The notes beneath the pieces were generated by a model, which was not told where the DNA came from, ran no database searches, and saw nothing but the letters and a program-made list of their open reading frames with translations. Both the position numbers and the translations under genes were made by a program. From assembly GCA_964514215.1 (NCBI GenBank), contig CAZEPW010000041.1:1-32502 (forward strand): a DNA stretch of 32,502 bases, written 5' to 3'. This document shows, in pieces, positions 1-8,214 of the stretch; the stretch's first letter is position 1, and the number at the start of each line of letters is the position of its first letter. This DNA comes from CAYQUC01 sp964514215 (GTDB taxonomy: Bacteria; Pseudomonadota; Gammaproteobacteria; UBA6429; Thiohalophilaceae).

Positions 1-2
1 AA

Positions 3-749
3 TATCCCCCCTATTTCACCGGTATGTCAAAAAATCCCGGTACGGTTGACGATATTAGCGCAGCACGCGTTTTAGCATTATTGGGGGATTCGGTAACAAC
101 CGATCATATCTCTCCAGCCGGTGCAATTAAAGCCGACAGCCCCGCTGGATTATACTTAAAAAATAATAATGTTGATGCTAAAGACTTTAACTCCTACGGT
201 TCGCGACGCGGCAATCATGAAGTTATGATGCGCGGTACATTTGCCAATATTCGATTACGAAATAACTTAGCGCCAGGAACCGAAGGTGGTATTACCTGTT
301 TTCAACCCAGTGGTGAACAAATGAGTATCTATGATGCTTCCATGAAATATCAATCAGAAAATACCTCACTAGTCATTCTTGCTGGTAAAGAATACGGCTC
401 AGGCTCCTCTCGCGACTGGGCGGCAAAAGGCCCGAGTTTATTAGGAATAAATGCTGTTATCGCAGAAAGTTATGAACGAATTCATCGTTCCAACCTCGTT
501 GGCATGGGTATAGTACCGCTAGAGTTTCCTAAAGGTGAGTCTGCTAAATCGCTGGGTTTAACTGGAAAAGAATTATACGCTATTATAGGTTTAAACAATG
601 GCGAAGCCAAAGAAGTAACCGTGACAGCATCTGATGAAAGCGGCGAAAAAACATTTAAAGCCAAAGTGCGAATTGATACCCCGCAAGAAATTGAATATAT
701 GCGCCATGGTGGTATATTAAAATACGTACTTCGACAATTAGCATCTTAA
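3..749 (+). CDS. acnA: Aconitate hydratase (AcnA type), C-terminal part
   Basis: This is the 3' end of an aconitase, which interconverts citrate and isocitrate in the TCA cycle. The gene begins before the window; codons at 3-26 already read YPPYFTGM, the conserved lead-in to the swivel (C-terminal) domain, so the Met at 24 is not the start. Family blocks visible in order are LLGDSVTTDHISPAG, SYGSRRGNHEVMMRGTF, MSIYDASMKY, GKEYGSGSSRDWAAKG (substrate-binding Ser/Arg loop) and ESYERIHRSNLVGMG. These match AcnA/IRP-type enzymes rather than AcnB. About 249 of roughly 890 residues are present. The [4Fe-4S] cysteines lie upstream of the window. It ends 53 nt before purB, with no terminator seen. 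Confidence 0.95.
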   Translation, partial: YPPYFTGMSKNPGTVDDISAARVLALLGDSVTTDHISPAGAIKADSPAGLYLKNNNVDAKDFNSYGSRRGNHEVMMRGTFANIRLRNNLAPGTEGGITCFQPSGEQMSIYDASMKYQSENTSLVILAGKEYGSGSSRDWAAKGPSLLGINAVIAESYERIHRSNLVGMGIVPLEFPKGESAKSLGLTGKELYAIIGLNNGEAKEVTVTASDESGEKTFKAKVRIDTPQEIEYMRHGGILKYVLRQLAS

Positions 750-802
750 CTGTTAAATTAAAATAACAAATTACTTGTAACTCAATAAAAGAAGACTAAA
801 AA

Positions 803-2170
803 ATGAAACTTGCTGAACTTACTGCTATATCGCCTGTGGATGGTCGTTACGGACCTAAAACCATGGCTCTTCGCCCAATATTTAGTGAATACGGGCTCAT
901 TAAGTATCGAGTCATGATTGAGGTTCGTTGGTTACAACACCTATCTGAAATTGCAGAAATAGAAGAGTTACCATCGTTTAGTAAAGAGGCAAACGCGTTA
1001 TTAAATAGTTTAATCGATGATTTTTCAGAAGATGATGCTTATCAAGTTAAAAACATTGAACGAACCACAAATCATGATGTTAAAGCCGTTGAATATTTAC
1101 TTCGTGAAAAAATTATTAACAATAAAGAAATCTTAAAAGTCATTGAATTTTTTCATTTCGCACTAACATCAGAAGATATTAACAATTTAGCCTATGCGTT
1201 AATGTTGCGTGATGCACGAGACTTAGTATTATTACCTGTTATTAGTGAAGTAACCGATAGTATTCGCGAGCTAGCTTACAAATATGCCGAAATTCCAATG
1301 TTATCCCACACCCATGGCCAACCAGCCAGTCCGACCACCGTCGGAAAAGAAATGGCAAATTTTGTTTATCGTCTCGATAGACAACGAAAGTTTTTAAACG
1401 ACGCGCCAATTCTTGGCAAGTTGAATGGTGCCGTCGGTAACTACAATGCACATTTATCCGCCTACCCCGAGATTGATTGGATAGCTACCTGTGAAAAATT
1501 CGTTATCAATTTAGGTTTAACTTGGAATCCATACACGACACAAATTGAACCCCACGATTATATTGCAGAGTATTTCAACTCACTAGCGCACTACAATAAT
1601 ATTCTAAATGATTTTAATATGGATGTATGGACCTATATTTCCATGGCCTACTTCAAACAAAAAACCATTAAAGGTGAAGTTGGTTCTTCAACAATGCCGC
1701 ATAAAGTAAACCCGATAGACTTTGAAAATTCAGAAGGTAATCTTGGAATTGCAAATGCTATTTTTAATCATGTTTCGAATAAATTAACGAAATCAAGAAT
1801 GCAAAGAGATTTATCAGATTCAACGGTTATGCGTAATCTCGGTGTTGGTCTTGCTCACTGTTTAATAGCTTACCAATCAACAAAACGTGGCATAAGCAAA
1901 CTAGAAGTTAATGAACAAAAACTATTAGACGATCTTAATAATAACTGGGAAGTATTAGCTGAACCAATACAGACAGTCATGCGACGTTATGGCATTGAAA
2001 ACCCCTATGAAAAACTAAAAGATCTAACTCGTGGACAACGTTTAGATGCAAAAAAAATGAAAGCATTTATCGACAAATTAGAAATACCAAGCGATGCAAA
2101 AAAACGTTTAAAAGAATTAACGCCAGCAAGTTACTTAGGCATTGCGAGTAAACTGGCTAAAGAAATATAA
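803..2170 (+). CDS. purB: Adenylosuccinate lyase
   Basis: PurB cleaves SAICAR and adenylosuccinate in purine synthesis, releasing fumarate. The 455 residues match the usual length of the gammaproteobacterial enzyme. Seen directly: the start MKLAELTAISPVDGRYG, the catalytic-His block SHTHGQPASPTTVGKE near residue 171, and the fumarase/lyase signature GSSTMPHKVNPIDFENSEG in the flexible catalytic-Ser loop. The start is supported by AAGAAG upstream (about 791-796). The gene is followed after 13 nt by the acetyltransferase and probably opens the + strand operon that runs to 5701. Confidence 0.97.
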   Translation: MKLAELTAISPVDGRYGPKTMALRPIFSEYGLIKYRVMIEVRWLQHLSEIAEIEELPSFSKEANALLNSLIDDFSEDDAYQVKNIERTTNHDVKAVEYLLREKIINNKEILKVIEFFHFALTSEDINNLAYALMLRDARDLVLLPVISEVTDSIRELAYKYAEIPMLSHTHGQPASPTTVGKEMANFVYRLDRQRKFLNDAPILGKLNGAVGNYNAHLSAYPEIDWIATCEKFVINLGLTWNPYTTQIEPHDYIAEYFNSLAHYNNILNDFNMDVWTYISMAYFKQKTIKGEVGSSTMPHKVNPIDFENSEGNLGIANAIFNHVSNKLTKSRMQRDLSDSTVMRNLGVGLAHCLIAYQSTKRGISKLEVNEQKLLDDLNNNWEVLAEPIQTVMRRYGIENPYEKLKDLTRGQRLDAKKMKAFIDKLEIPSDAKKRLKELTPASYLGIASKLAKEI

Positions 2171-2183
2171 TTAATGTGTATTA

Positions 2184-2633
2184 ATGGAATATCTAAATGA
2201 TCTATTCGTCCAGTCCGTAGTATTTGAAGAATACCTCGAACAAATAGCATTCATCAGAAACACGGTATTTGTTGAAGAATTAAAAATACCAAAAAATCTG
2301 GAATGGGATAATCAGGATAGTAGTGCTTACCATTTCATAATCACCTCAAATAATAACAAACTAATAGCCTATGCTAGACTTTTAACATTAGATGATAATC
2401 TAGGTAAACTTGGCCGCGTAGCTGTTTTACAGCGCTGGCGACACCAAGGAATAGGCAACCTATTGATATCTGAAATTTGTAACATAGCACCTAAATTAAA
2501 TATAAAAACCATTCAATTATCGTCTCAGATTTCTGCTGTTAATTTTTACTTAAAGTTAGGCTTTAAAAACATAGGTGAAAGTTATCATGAAGCAGGTATT
2601 AAACATCGAACAATGCTCAAAACACTACATTAA
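2184..2633 (+). CDS. GNAT-family N-acetyltransferase
   Basis: This 149-residue protein has the GNAT acetyl-CoA fold. The P-loop-like segment is visible as GRVAVLQRWRHQGIGNLLI (about residues 73-91), where R/QxxGxG/A binds the CoA pyrophosphate. It is followed by a beta strand and the LNIKTIQLSSQISAVNFYLKLGFKNIG segment typical of the family C-terminus (YxxxGF). The N-terminal block VFVEELKIPKNLEWD resembles the ElaA/YjcF-type branch that begins with VFVxEQ. The substrate is unknown. It starts 13 nt after purB with no clear Shine-Dalgarno sequence, suggesting translational coupling. The next gene starts 10 nt downstream. Confidence 0.85.
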   Translation: MEYLNDLFVQSVVFEEYLEQIAFIRNTVFVEELKIPKNLEWDNQDSSAYHFIITSNNNKLIAYARLLTLDDNLGKLGRVAVLQRWRHQGIGNLLISEICNIAPKLNIKTIQLSSQISAVNFYLKLGFKNIGESYHEAGIKHRTMLKTLH

Positions 2634-2643
2634 TTACTGATAT

Positions 2644-3150
2644 ATGCAAAATAATCCTAAACTTGGTGAAAAACATGACGTTATAACAGTCGACACTAGT
2701 GACGAGTTACGTTTACATATTGTTAATATGGTTTCTCAAGCAACTAAAACGATTAATATTATATCAAAAAAAATGGATGTTCGACTCACCAATCATGCTG
2801 ACTTCTTAGGTGCTTTACGATCCTGTATTGTAAACAATTCTAATTTTAAATTAAAAATACTTATTTATAATTTAGAAGAATTTCTAAGCCAAAATCATCA
2901 AATAGTAGCGTTATCGCGTCGTCTATCTAGCAGTATTACAATTCGAATATTAAACAAAGAACAACAACAACCAAATCCCGACTTCATATTAGTCGATAAC
3001 ATTGGCGTCATTCAACAAGAATTGCCTGAGCGATATGAAAGTAGTATTGAATATAATAATAAAAGAAAGAATCTTGACTTAACCCGCCAATTTAACGAGT
3101 CCTGGGAACATGGCGTTAGAGACAGCAATTTATATCGATTAGGCATTTAA
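2644..3150 (+). CDS. Conserved protein of unknown function, possibly a PLD-like fold (DUF7931-like)
   Basis: A 168-residue cytoplasmic protein without signal peptide or membrane segment. Alternating strands and helices, with segments such as DVITVDTSDELRLHIVNMV and FKLKILIYNLEEFL, are consistent with an inactive phospholipase-D-like half domain. Proteins of this sort often sit next to, or fused with, GNAT enzymes in gammaproteobacteria (recalled, not checked). No HKD motif is present, so catalysis is unlikely. The stop codon overlaps the next start (TAATG at 3148-3152), which indicates coupled translation with the downstream exported protein. Confidence 0.55.
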   Translation: MQNNPKLGEKHDVITVDTSDELRLHIVNMVSQATKTINIISKKMDVRLTNHADFLGALRSCIVNNSNFKLKILIYNLEEFLSQNHQIVALSRRLSSSITIRILNKEQQQPNPDFILVDNIGVIQQELPERYESSIEYNNKRKNLDLTRQFNESWEHGVRDSNLYRLGI

Positions 3151-3887
3151 TGCGTATTTATATCTTACTGATAAGTTTATTGTTTCCGAGCTACACTTTA
3201 AGCAATATAACTGATGATGAAGTACGAGAAGTAACTGTCATTATAAAAAATCGAGTTGCAAACGATTTATTGCCTTACCTAAAACCACATTTATCAAAAG
3301 ATGGTCGAATGACCGCTGTCGAAGATAAAATAATAATCAAATCGAATAATTTAAACATTAACGAATTACTTGTCATTATCGGTGATCTCGATCGAATTGA
3401 TTATATGCAACTCATTATCTCAATAACAACCAATATGCAGGCAATTCACAATGTCAATACTCGAAGTATACAAGTTGGCGCAAATACTTGGACTACAATT
3501 AACTATGGTGTAACCTATTCAAAGCGAATACGAGAAACACTACCAAGCGGCAAATTGATCGAAAAAATCAAATCCGTTAAGATGATTGAGAGTTTTCAAA
3601 TTTACACCATTATTGATAATTCAACTAAACAGCTAAATTTAAAATTGAGACTTTCTCAAGAAGAGCTTATTGACGATAACGAAGACTTAACAATAAAAAT
3701 GGTAGATGATCAGCAACTTGAAGGAGAACAATCCAATATTAAAATTCAAGGCAAACTAAACCAATGGATAAACCTTGGTGATGCTATAAATTTTTTGTAT
3801 AGCAACCACGATGAAGACTTAAAAACGAAACTAGAGCGGCAACAACTGACTAGTAAGATGGCCATAAAAATTCAACAATTACAATAA
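3150..3887 (+). CDS. Exported protein with a secretin-N-like domain
   Basis: The 245-residue product starts with a signal peptide (about residues 1-18, hydrophobic core YILLISLLFPSYTLS), so it is probably periplasmic. Residues about 25-85 include a 'DGRMTAVEDKIIIKSNNLNINELLVIIGDLDRID' arrangement (quoted in parts: IIIKSNNLNI and NELLVIIGDLD), which resembles the beta-alpha-beta N domains of secretins and NolW-like proteins. There is no secretin pore domain, so it is not a complete secretin. The rest is charged and beta-rich. Both ends overlap neighbours by 1 nt (TAATG junctions), placing it in the middle of a tightly coupled operon with the M61 peptidase. Function is unknown. Confidence 0.6.
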   Translation: MRIYILLISLLFPSYTLSNITDDEVREVTVIIKNRVANDLLPYLKPHLSKDGRMTAVEDKIIIKSNNLNINELLVIIGDLDRIDYMQLIISITTNMQAIHNVNTRSIQVGANTWTTINYGVTYSKRIRETLPSGKLIEKIKSVKMIESFQIYTIIDNSTKQLNLKLRLSQEELIDDNEDLTIKMVDDQQLEGEQSNIKIQGKLNQWINLGDAINFLYSNHDEDLKTKLERQQLTSKMAIKIQQLQ

Positions 3888-5701
3888 TGATGACAATAAA
3901 ATTTCCTGTTCAATACACTGTTAAACTAAAAAATCTTGAGGCCCACTTATTTGAAGTAACTTGTATCATTCATACTCCAAATTCTGAAGGCCAAATAATA
4001 TCACTACCTAATTGGATTCCGGGTAGTTATATGATTCGTGATTTCGCTAGAAATATAACTATTATCGAAGCGAATTCTGAAACAGATACACTTGCTTTAC
4101 AAAAAATAAACAAAAACACTTGGAAATGCGCGCCATGTACAACGGGCATTACAATTAAATACACTATTTATGCCTTTGATTTATCAGTACGCTCTGCGCA
4201 CTTAGATACTTCACACGCGTTTTTTAATGGCACCAGTTTATTTATGATGGTACATGGATTTGAACATGAACCATGCTCAGTCACAATAATCAAACCTTCG
4301 GATGTAAAATACAAAAATTGGAAAGTCGCCACTACCCTCGCCACAACTAACACATCAGAATATTCGTTTGGTGACTATCAAGCCAATGATTATGATGACT
4401 TAATCGACCACCCTGTCGAAATAGGCGAGTTTTCTATCATTAAATTTATTGCTAACGATATTAACCATGAAATGCTTATCACCGGTCGGCATCGTACCAA
4501 TGAAAAATTACTAGCAGAACAACTGACAAAAATATGCAATAGCCATATAACAATGTTTGGTGAGTTTCCTGACATTAATCGTTATCTATTTTTAACCACT
4601 GTAGTGAATAATGGCTATGGAGGCTTAGAACATCGTTCCTCAACCAGTTTACTATGCTCAAGAAAAGATTTAATTAACTTTGACAACACAAAAATAACAA
4701 AAGAATACCGACAGTTTTTAGCTCTCTGTAGCCATGAATACTTTCATACCTGGAATGTTAAACGAATTAAACCTGCAGCTTATAGTCCATATGACCTTAA
4801 CAATGAAGCTTATACACAACAGCTTTGGGCATTTGAAGGAATAACATCATATTATGACGAATTAGCGCTTGTTCGTTCCGGCGTAATAACACCAGAAAGT
4901 TATCTGGAGTTACTCAGCCAGACAATTACTCGAGTTTGGCGACAATATGGTCGATTAACGCAATCTGTTGCTGATTCTAGTTTTGATGCTTGGACTAAAT
5001 TTTATAAACAGGATGAAAATGCACCTAATGCTATTGTCAGTTATTATACTAAAGGAACATTAATAGCACTTGCTCTAGACTTAATGATTCGCTCTAAATC
5101 AAACAACAAAATATCTTTAGATGATGTTATGCGACACTTATGGTTGGAATACGGTAAAAAAAATATAGGACTAAAAGAACGCGAAATAGAACAAATTATT
5201 AATAAAATAACGGATATTGATTTTAGTGATTTTTTTGATCAATACCTCTATGGCACCGACGATCTTCCAGTAACCGATTTATTTCATGATTTTGGCATCA
5301 CAGTTCAATTTCGAGCAGCTGAAAATCAATTTGATCTGGGTGGACGAAAAATAAAAGAAAATAATTTAAATAAAGTTGCACTTGGTATTAAAACTAAACT
5401 ATCTAACAACTTAACAACAATACAACAAATTGTTAACAATAGTTGCGCACAACTAGCTGGATTGTCTGCTGGTGATGAGCTTATTTCTATCGATGGTTTA
5501 AAAGTAACAAATAATATAAATGAAATACTTTCGAACTATAAGCCAAATGACGAAGTTGATATTTTTGCATTTCGTCGTGACGAACTACATAAATTTAACA
5601 TCAAGTTACAAGCAGCACCATTAGACACCTGTGAATTATCTTTTAATAAAAACGCTTCAGGCGAACAAAAAATATTTCGCGATCGATGGTTACATGCATA
5701 A
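3887..5701 (+). CDS. M61-family glycyl aminopeptidase with PDZ domain
   Basis: The 604-residue protein has the layout of the M61 glycyl aminopeptidase family. An N-terminal beta domain (about 1-170) contains the conserved SLPNWIPGSYMIRDFARN block. The zinc site is HEYFH (His283, Glu284, His287), with a third ligand Glu317 in AFEGITSYYDE. A C-terminal PDZ-like domain (about 500-575, GLSAGDELISIDGLKV) follows. No signal peptide is evident, so it may be cytoplasmic. Family members release N-terminal Gly or Ala from peptides. The start overlaps the preceding stop by 1 nt. It ends the operon and converges on the alcohol dehydrogenase 52 nt away. I see no strong terminator there, only the AT palindrome GAATTTAAATTC near 5720. 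Confidence 0.92.
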   Translation: MMTIKFPVQYTVKLKNLEAHLFEVTCIIHTPNSEGQIISLPNWIPGSYMIRDFARNITIIEANSETDTLALQKINKNTWKCAPCTTGITIKYTIYAFDLSVRSAHLDTSHAFFNGTSLFMMVHGFEHEPCSVTIIKPSDVKYKNWKVATTLATTNTSEYSFGDYQANDYDDLIDHPVEIGEFSIIKFIANDINHEMLITGRHRTNEKLLAEQLTKICNSHITMFGEFPDINRYLFLTTVVNNGYGGLEHRSSTSLLCSRKDLINFDNTKITKEYRQFLALCSHEYFHTWNVKRIKPAAYSPYDLNNEAYTQQLWAFEGITSYYDELALVRSGVITPESYLELLSQTITRVWRQYGRLTQSVADSSFDAWTKFYKQDENAPNAIVSYYTKGTLIALALDLMIRSKSNNKISLDDVMRHLWLEYGKKNIGLKEREIEQIINKITDIDFSDFFDQYLYGTDDLPVTDLFHDFGITVQFRAAENQFDLGGRKIKENNLNKVALGIKTKLSNNLTTIQQIVNNSCAQLAGLSAGDELISIDGLKVTNNINEILSNYKPNDEVDIFAFRRDELHKFNIKLQAAPLDTCELSFNKNASGEQKIFRDRWLHA

Positions 5702-5753
5702 CTTGTATAGCTTAAAAACGAATTTAAATTCAAACATAGAGTCAAAGGGTACT

Positions 5754-6962
5754 TTATAATCTTTTATCTAATACACCTTCAATTTCACTATCAAGCAATA
5801 CAATCGGATTAGTTTTCATACTACTACCACGACAAGTTGATATGATTTTTTTAAAATTTGGTTTACTTACACCATAATCAGATAGTCTCGGTAATTCTAA
5901 TTTTAAAGTCCAATCATGTAAAGTTTGAACCAATACGAGCAAAAAATCATGTTGCGTCATATTTTTTTTCGTCACATTTTCATCTAAAAACATTTCACCA
6001 ATACGCGCATATTTTTTCAAAGCAATATTATTTGGTTCACGCTGATTCATGGCAGAAATATTAGCTTGAGTTGCTTCGGCTAATAAAGTGCCACAAACAA
6101 CACCATGTGGAATTGGAAAAAAAGCCCCCAATGGAGAAGCAAGACCATGAACCGAACCTAGACCAACTTGAGCCAGAGTGATGCCAGAAATTAAAGACGC
6201 ATAAGCCATTTTATTTCTACCCATAATTGCATTTTCTGAATCGCCACCCTGCCAAGCAAACATAAATCCTTCAATGACGGATTTTATGCCATCTAATGCT
6301 AAGGCATCTGTCATTTGATTGGCATTAATAGAAACATACGATTCAATCAATTGAGTAAAAGCATCCATACCATTTGCAGCTATTTGCGCTGTTGTGCAAC
6401 TCGAAATTAACTCAGAATCAACTATTGCAAGTTTAGGAACTAAGGTTTCATGTCTAAATGATTTTTTATAACCATTTTCTCCTCGTTCACTAATGACTGC
6501 ATTTTTTGTTGCTTCACTACCCGTTCCTGCGGTAGTTGGTACTGCGATAAAAGGCAAAGCAGGCCCAATGTAATTTATCCCTTTCCCAACACCTTCTAAA
6601 TGATCCATAATTGAATTCCCAAAAGGCAATAATCCTGCAATCGCTTTAGCCGCATCTAACACACTGCCACCGCCAATACCAACCACAACATCAATTGACA
6701 TTGATTGATATTCAGAAACAGCTTGATCAATTAATTTAGCTGACGGTTCATCCGATACTTTAAACAAAATAAATTTAATATCTAAATTACTGAATTCAGA
6801 TTGCAATTGAGACCAATAATTCGATTCGACTAAAGAGTTAGCACCACTGACCAATAATACATTTTTACCGAATCGAATTATATTGTCAGGAAGTTGTTCT
6901 ATTGTCCCAACACCAAAAATTATTTGAGGCAATACGGATATTTCAAATTGATTTAATTTCAT
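5754..6962 (-). CDS. Iron-type (group III) alcohol dehydrogenase family protein
   Basis: The 402-residue protein belongs to the Fe-ADH superfamily of NAD(P)-dependent alcohol/aldehyde oxidoreductases. Visible are the dinucleotide motif GGGSVLDAAKAIA (about 97-109), PTTAGTGSEAT (142-152), and the C-terminal signature GLGSVHGLASPLGAFFPIPHG carrying His272 and His286. Asp200 is present in GMDAFTQLIESY, but the usual second ligand His (DAxTH) is Gln204 here. This Gln may mark a subfamily or altered metal use. Substrate cannot be told. The ATG at 6962 has no clear Shine-Dalgarno sequence. It is a single gene on the - strand, 243 bp downstream of egtD and read the same way. Confidence 0.9.
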   Translation of the reverse strand: MKLNQFEISVLPQIIFGVGTIEQLPDNIIRFGKNVLLVSGANSLVESNYWSQLQSEFSNLDIKFILFKVSDEPSAKLIDQAVSEYQSMSIDVVVGIGGGSVLDAAKAIAGLLPFGNSIMDHLEGVGKGINYIGPALPFIAVPTTAGTGSEATKNAVISERGENGYKKSFRHETLVPKLAIVDSELISSCTTAQIAANGMDAFTQLIESYVSINANQMTDALALDGIKSVIEGFMFAWQGGDSENAIMGRNKMAYASLISGITLAQVGLGSVHGLASPLGAFFPIPHGVVCGTLLAEATQANISAMNQREPNNIALKKYARIGEMFLDENVTKKNMTQHDFLLVLVQTLHDWTLKLELPRLSDYGVSKPNFKKIISTCRGSSMKTNPIVLLDSEIEGVLDKRL

Positions 6963-7117
6963 ATTTTATTAGTTAACCTGAGCGGAATCCAAGATTTAAC
7001 GTAGTTATTTTGGCGCTATTTTTTTGACAGTCTTTGCAGTACAAATAAAATTTATTTATAAGTGATTGAATACATTAACTTTAGCAGATTGGCATAGTAA
7101 CTGCATTATAACGAATA

Positions 7118-7198
7118 GGCAGGCTTATGCTCTCTCTCCTCTAGCTATATACTGCCCATAATGTAGTGTTCAAGGGCGCAGTTAATGCGCCCTTTTTT
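7118..7198 (+). ncRNA. Candidate small RNA with a CU-rich loop and intrinsic terminator
   Basis: Between two - strand genes, the + strand carries a well-formed intrinsic terminator (7172-7198) with no + strand gene upstream of it. Just before it, GGCAG (7118-7122) can pair with CTGCC (7152-7156). The enclosed loop contains CTCTCTCTCCTCT (about 7130-7142), a pyrimidine run complementary to Shine-Dalgarno-like purine sequences. TATAAC at 7107-7112 could be a -10 box; no good -35 at standard spacing was found, though TTGACA occurs further up at 7024. This would give a transcript of about 80 nt. No known RNA family was recognised. Prediction only. Confidence 0.35.
7172..7198 (+). terminator. Rho-independent terminator (+ strand)
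   Basis: A perfect 9-bp stem, AAGGGCGCA (7172-7180) with TGCGCCCTT (7186-7194), encloses the 5-nt loop GTTAA. A T-run (7193-7198) follows on the + strand. On the - strand only TT follows the stem, so it would work poorly for egtD, whose stop lies just beside it. It therefore points to a + strand transcript. Confidence 0.8.
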
Positions 7199-7205
7199 AT
7201 ATCTG

Positions 7206-8186
7206 TTAATTTAAAGGTAAATTACAATAATGGACACTGAATAAATCATTATCATCCGTCCAAACACGTAATGGTTCAAAACCAGCTGCTCGTAATAAGT
7301 CTTGAAATTCATGTAACGTATATTTATAAGAATTCTCAGTATGGATAGTTTCATTTTCCAAAAAAGAAATATCTTTATCGGCAACAGAAACAGTTTGATG
7401 TTTTTTACTTTTCAAATGCATTTCAACCCTACCCTTTGTATCATTATAATAGGCAGAGTGTTCAAAATTATTTAAATCAAAATCAGCATCTAACTCTTCA
7501 TTTATTCGAGTTAATAGGTTTAAATTAAAATCAGCAGTGGCACCTGTAGAATCATTATAAGCTGCATTCAAAACATCAGAATTCTTTTTAAGATCAACAC
7601 CGATTAAAATACCTCCCCCAGGTTTTACAATGTCTGCAATATTTTCTAAAAATTTAATAGCATCACTAGGTTCAAAATTACCAATACTCGAGCCCGGGAA
7701 AAAAGCAACTTTATGGACATCATCCAGATTATAAGGTAATTTTATTTTATCAGTATAATCGATACAAGCTGCATGAACATCTAACCATCGATATTCCGTT
7801 GATATATCTTTGGCTATTTGAATTAAATAATCTTTTGAAATATCCATTGGCATATAAACTGATGGTTTTAAAGTGTCGAGTAATAAACGAACTTTTTGAC
7901 TGCTGCCGCTACCGGGTTCAATCAACAAACAATCAGCATCAATATATTTTGAAATTTCAGCCGCATTATTTTGTAAAATTTCAATTTCTGTTCTTGTTGG
8001 ATAATATTCTGGAGATTCACAAATAGCATCAAATATTTTAGAACCTTTTTCATTATAAAAAAATTTAGGTGGAATGAATTTTTTTTCATTCATTAAACCA
8101 TCAAGTACTTCTCCGAAAAAATCCGTCGGTGTTGGATGAAAGTCATAAAACTGAATATCATCATTATCTTTGTCTTTAATTGTCAT
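7206..8186 (-). CDS. egtD: L-histidine N-alpha-methyltransferase
   Basis: EgtD trimethylates histidine to hercynine with three SAM, the first step of ergothioneine synthesis. The 326 residues match the family (about 320-330). Visible are FIPPKFFYNEKGSKIFD and PEYYPTRTEIEIL near the N-terminus (EgtD hallmark), the SAM loop IEPGSGSSQKVR (residues 89-100), FFPGSSIGNF in the middle, and YNDTKGRVEMHLKS toward the C-terminus. The gene lies 28 nt downstream of egtB in the same orientation, so egtB-egtD form an operon. The separate genes distinguish this from OvoA, in which sulfoxide synthase and methyltransferase are fused. Confidence 0.95.
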   Translation of the reverse strand: MTIKDKDNDDIQFYDFHPTPTDFFGEVLDGLMNEKKFIPPKFFYNEKGSKIFDAICESPEYYPTRTEIEILQNNAAEISKYIDADCLLIEPGSGSSQKVRLLLDTLKPSVYMPMDISKDYLIQIAKDISTEYRWLDVHAACIDYTDKIKLPYNLDDVHKVAFFPGSSIGNFEPSDAIKFLENIADIVKPGGGILIGVDLKKNSDVLNAAYNDSTGATADFNLNLLTRINEELDADFDLNNFEHSAYYNDTKGRVEMHLKSKKHQTVSVADKDISFLENETIHTENSYKYTLHEFQDLLRAAGFEPLRVWTDDNDLFSVHYCNLPLN

Positions 8187-8214
8187 TTACAATTTACTCT
8201 ATTTAATTCTTATA

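Noticed and set aside
5719..5730. GAATTTAAATTC palindrome as a terminator between convergent genes
   Set aside because: It has no GC stem and no T-run; a simple AT palindrome is expected by chance in this composition.
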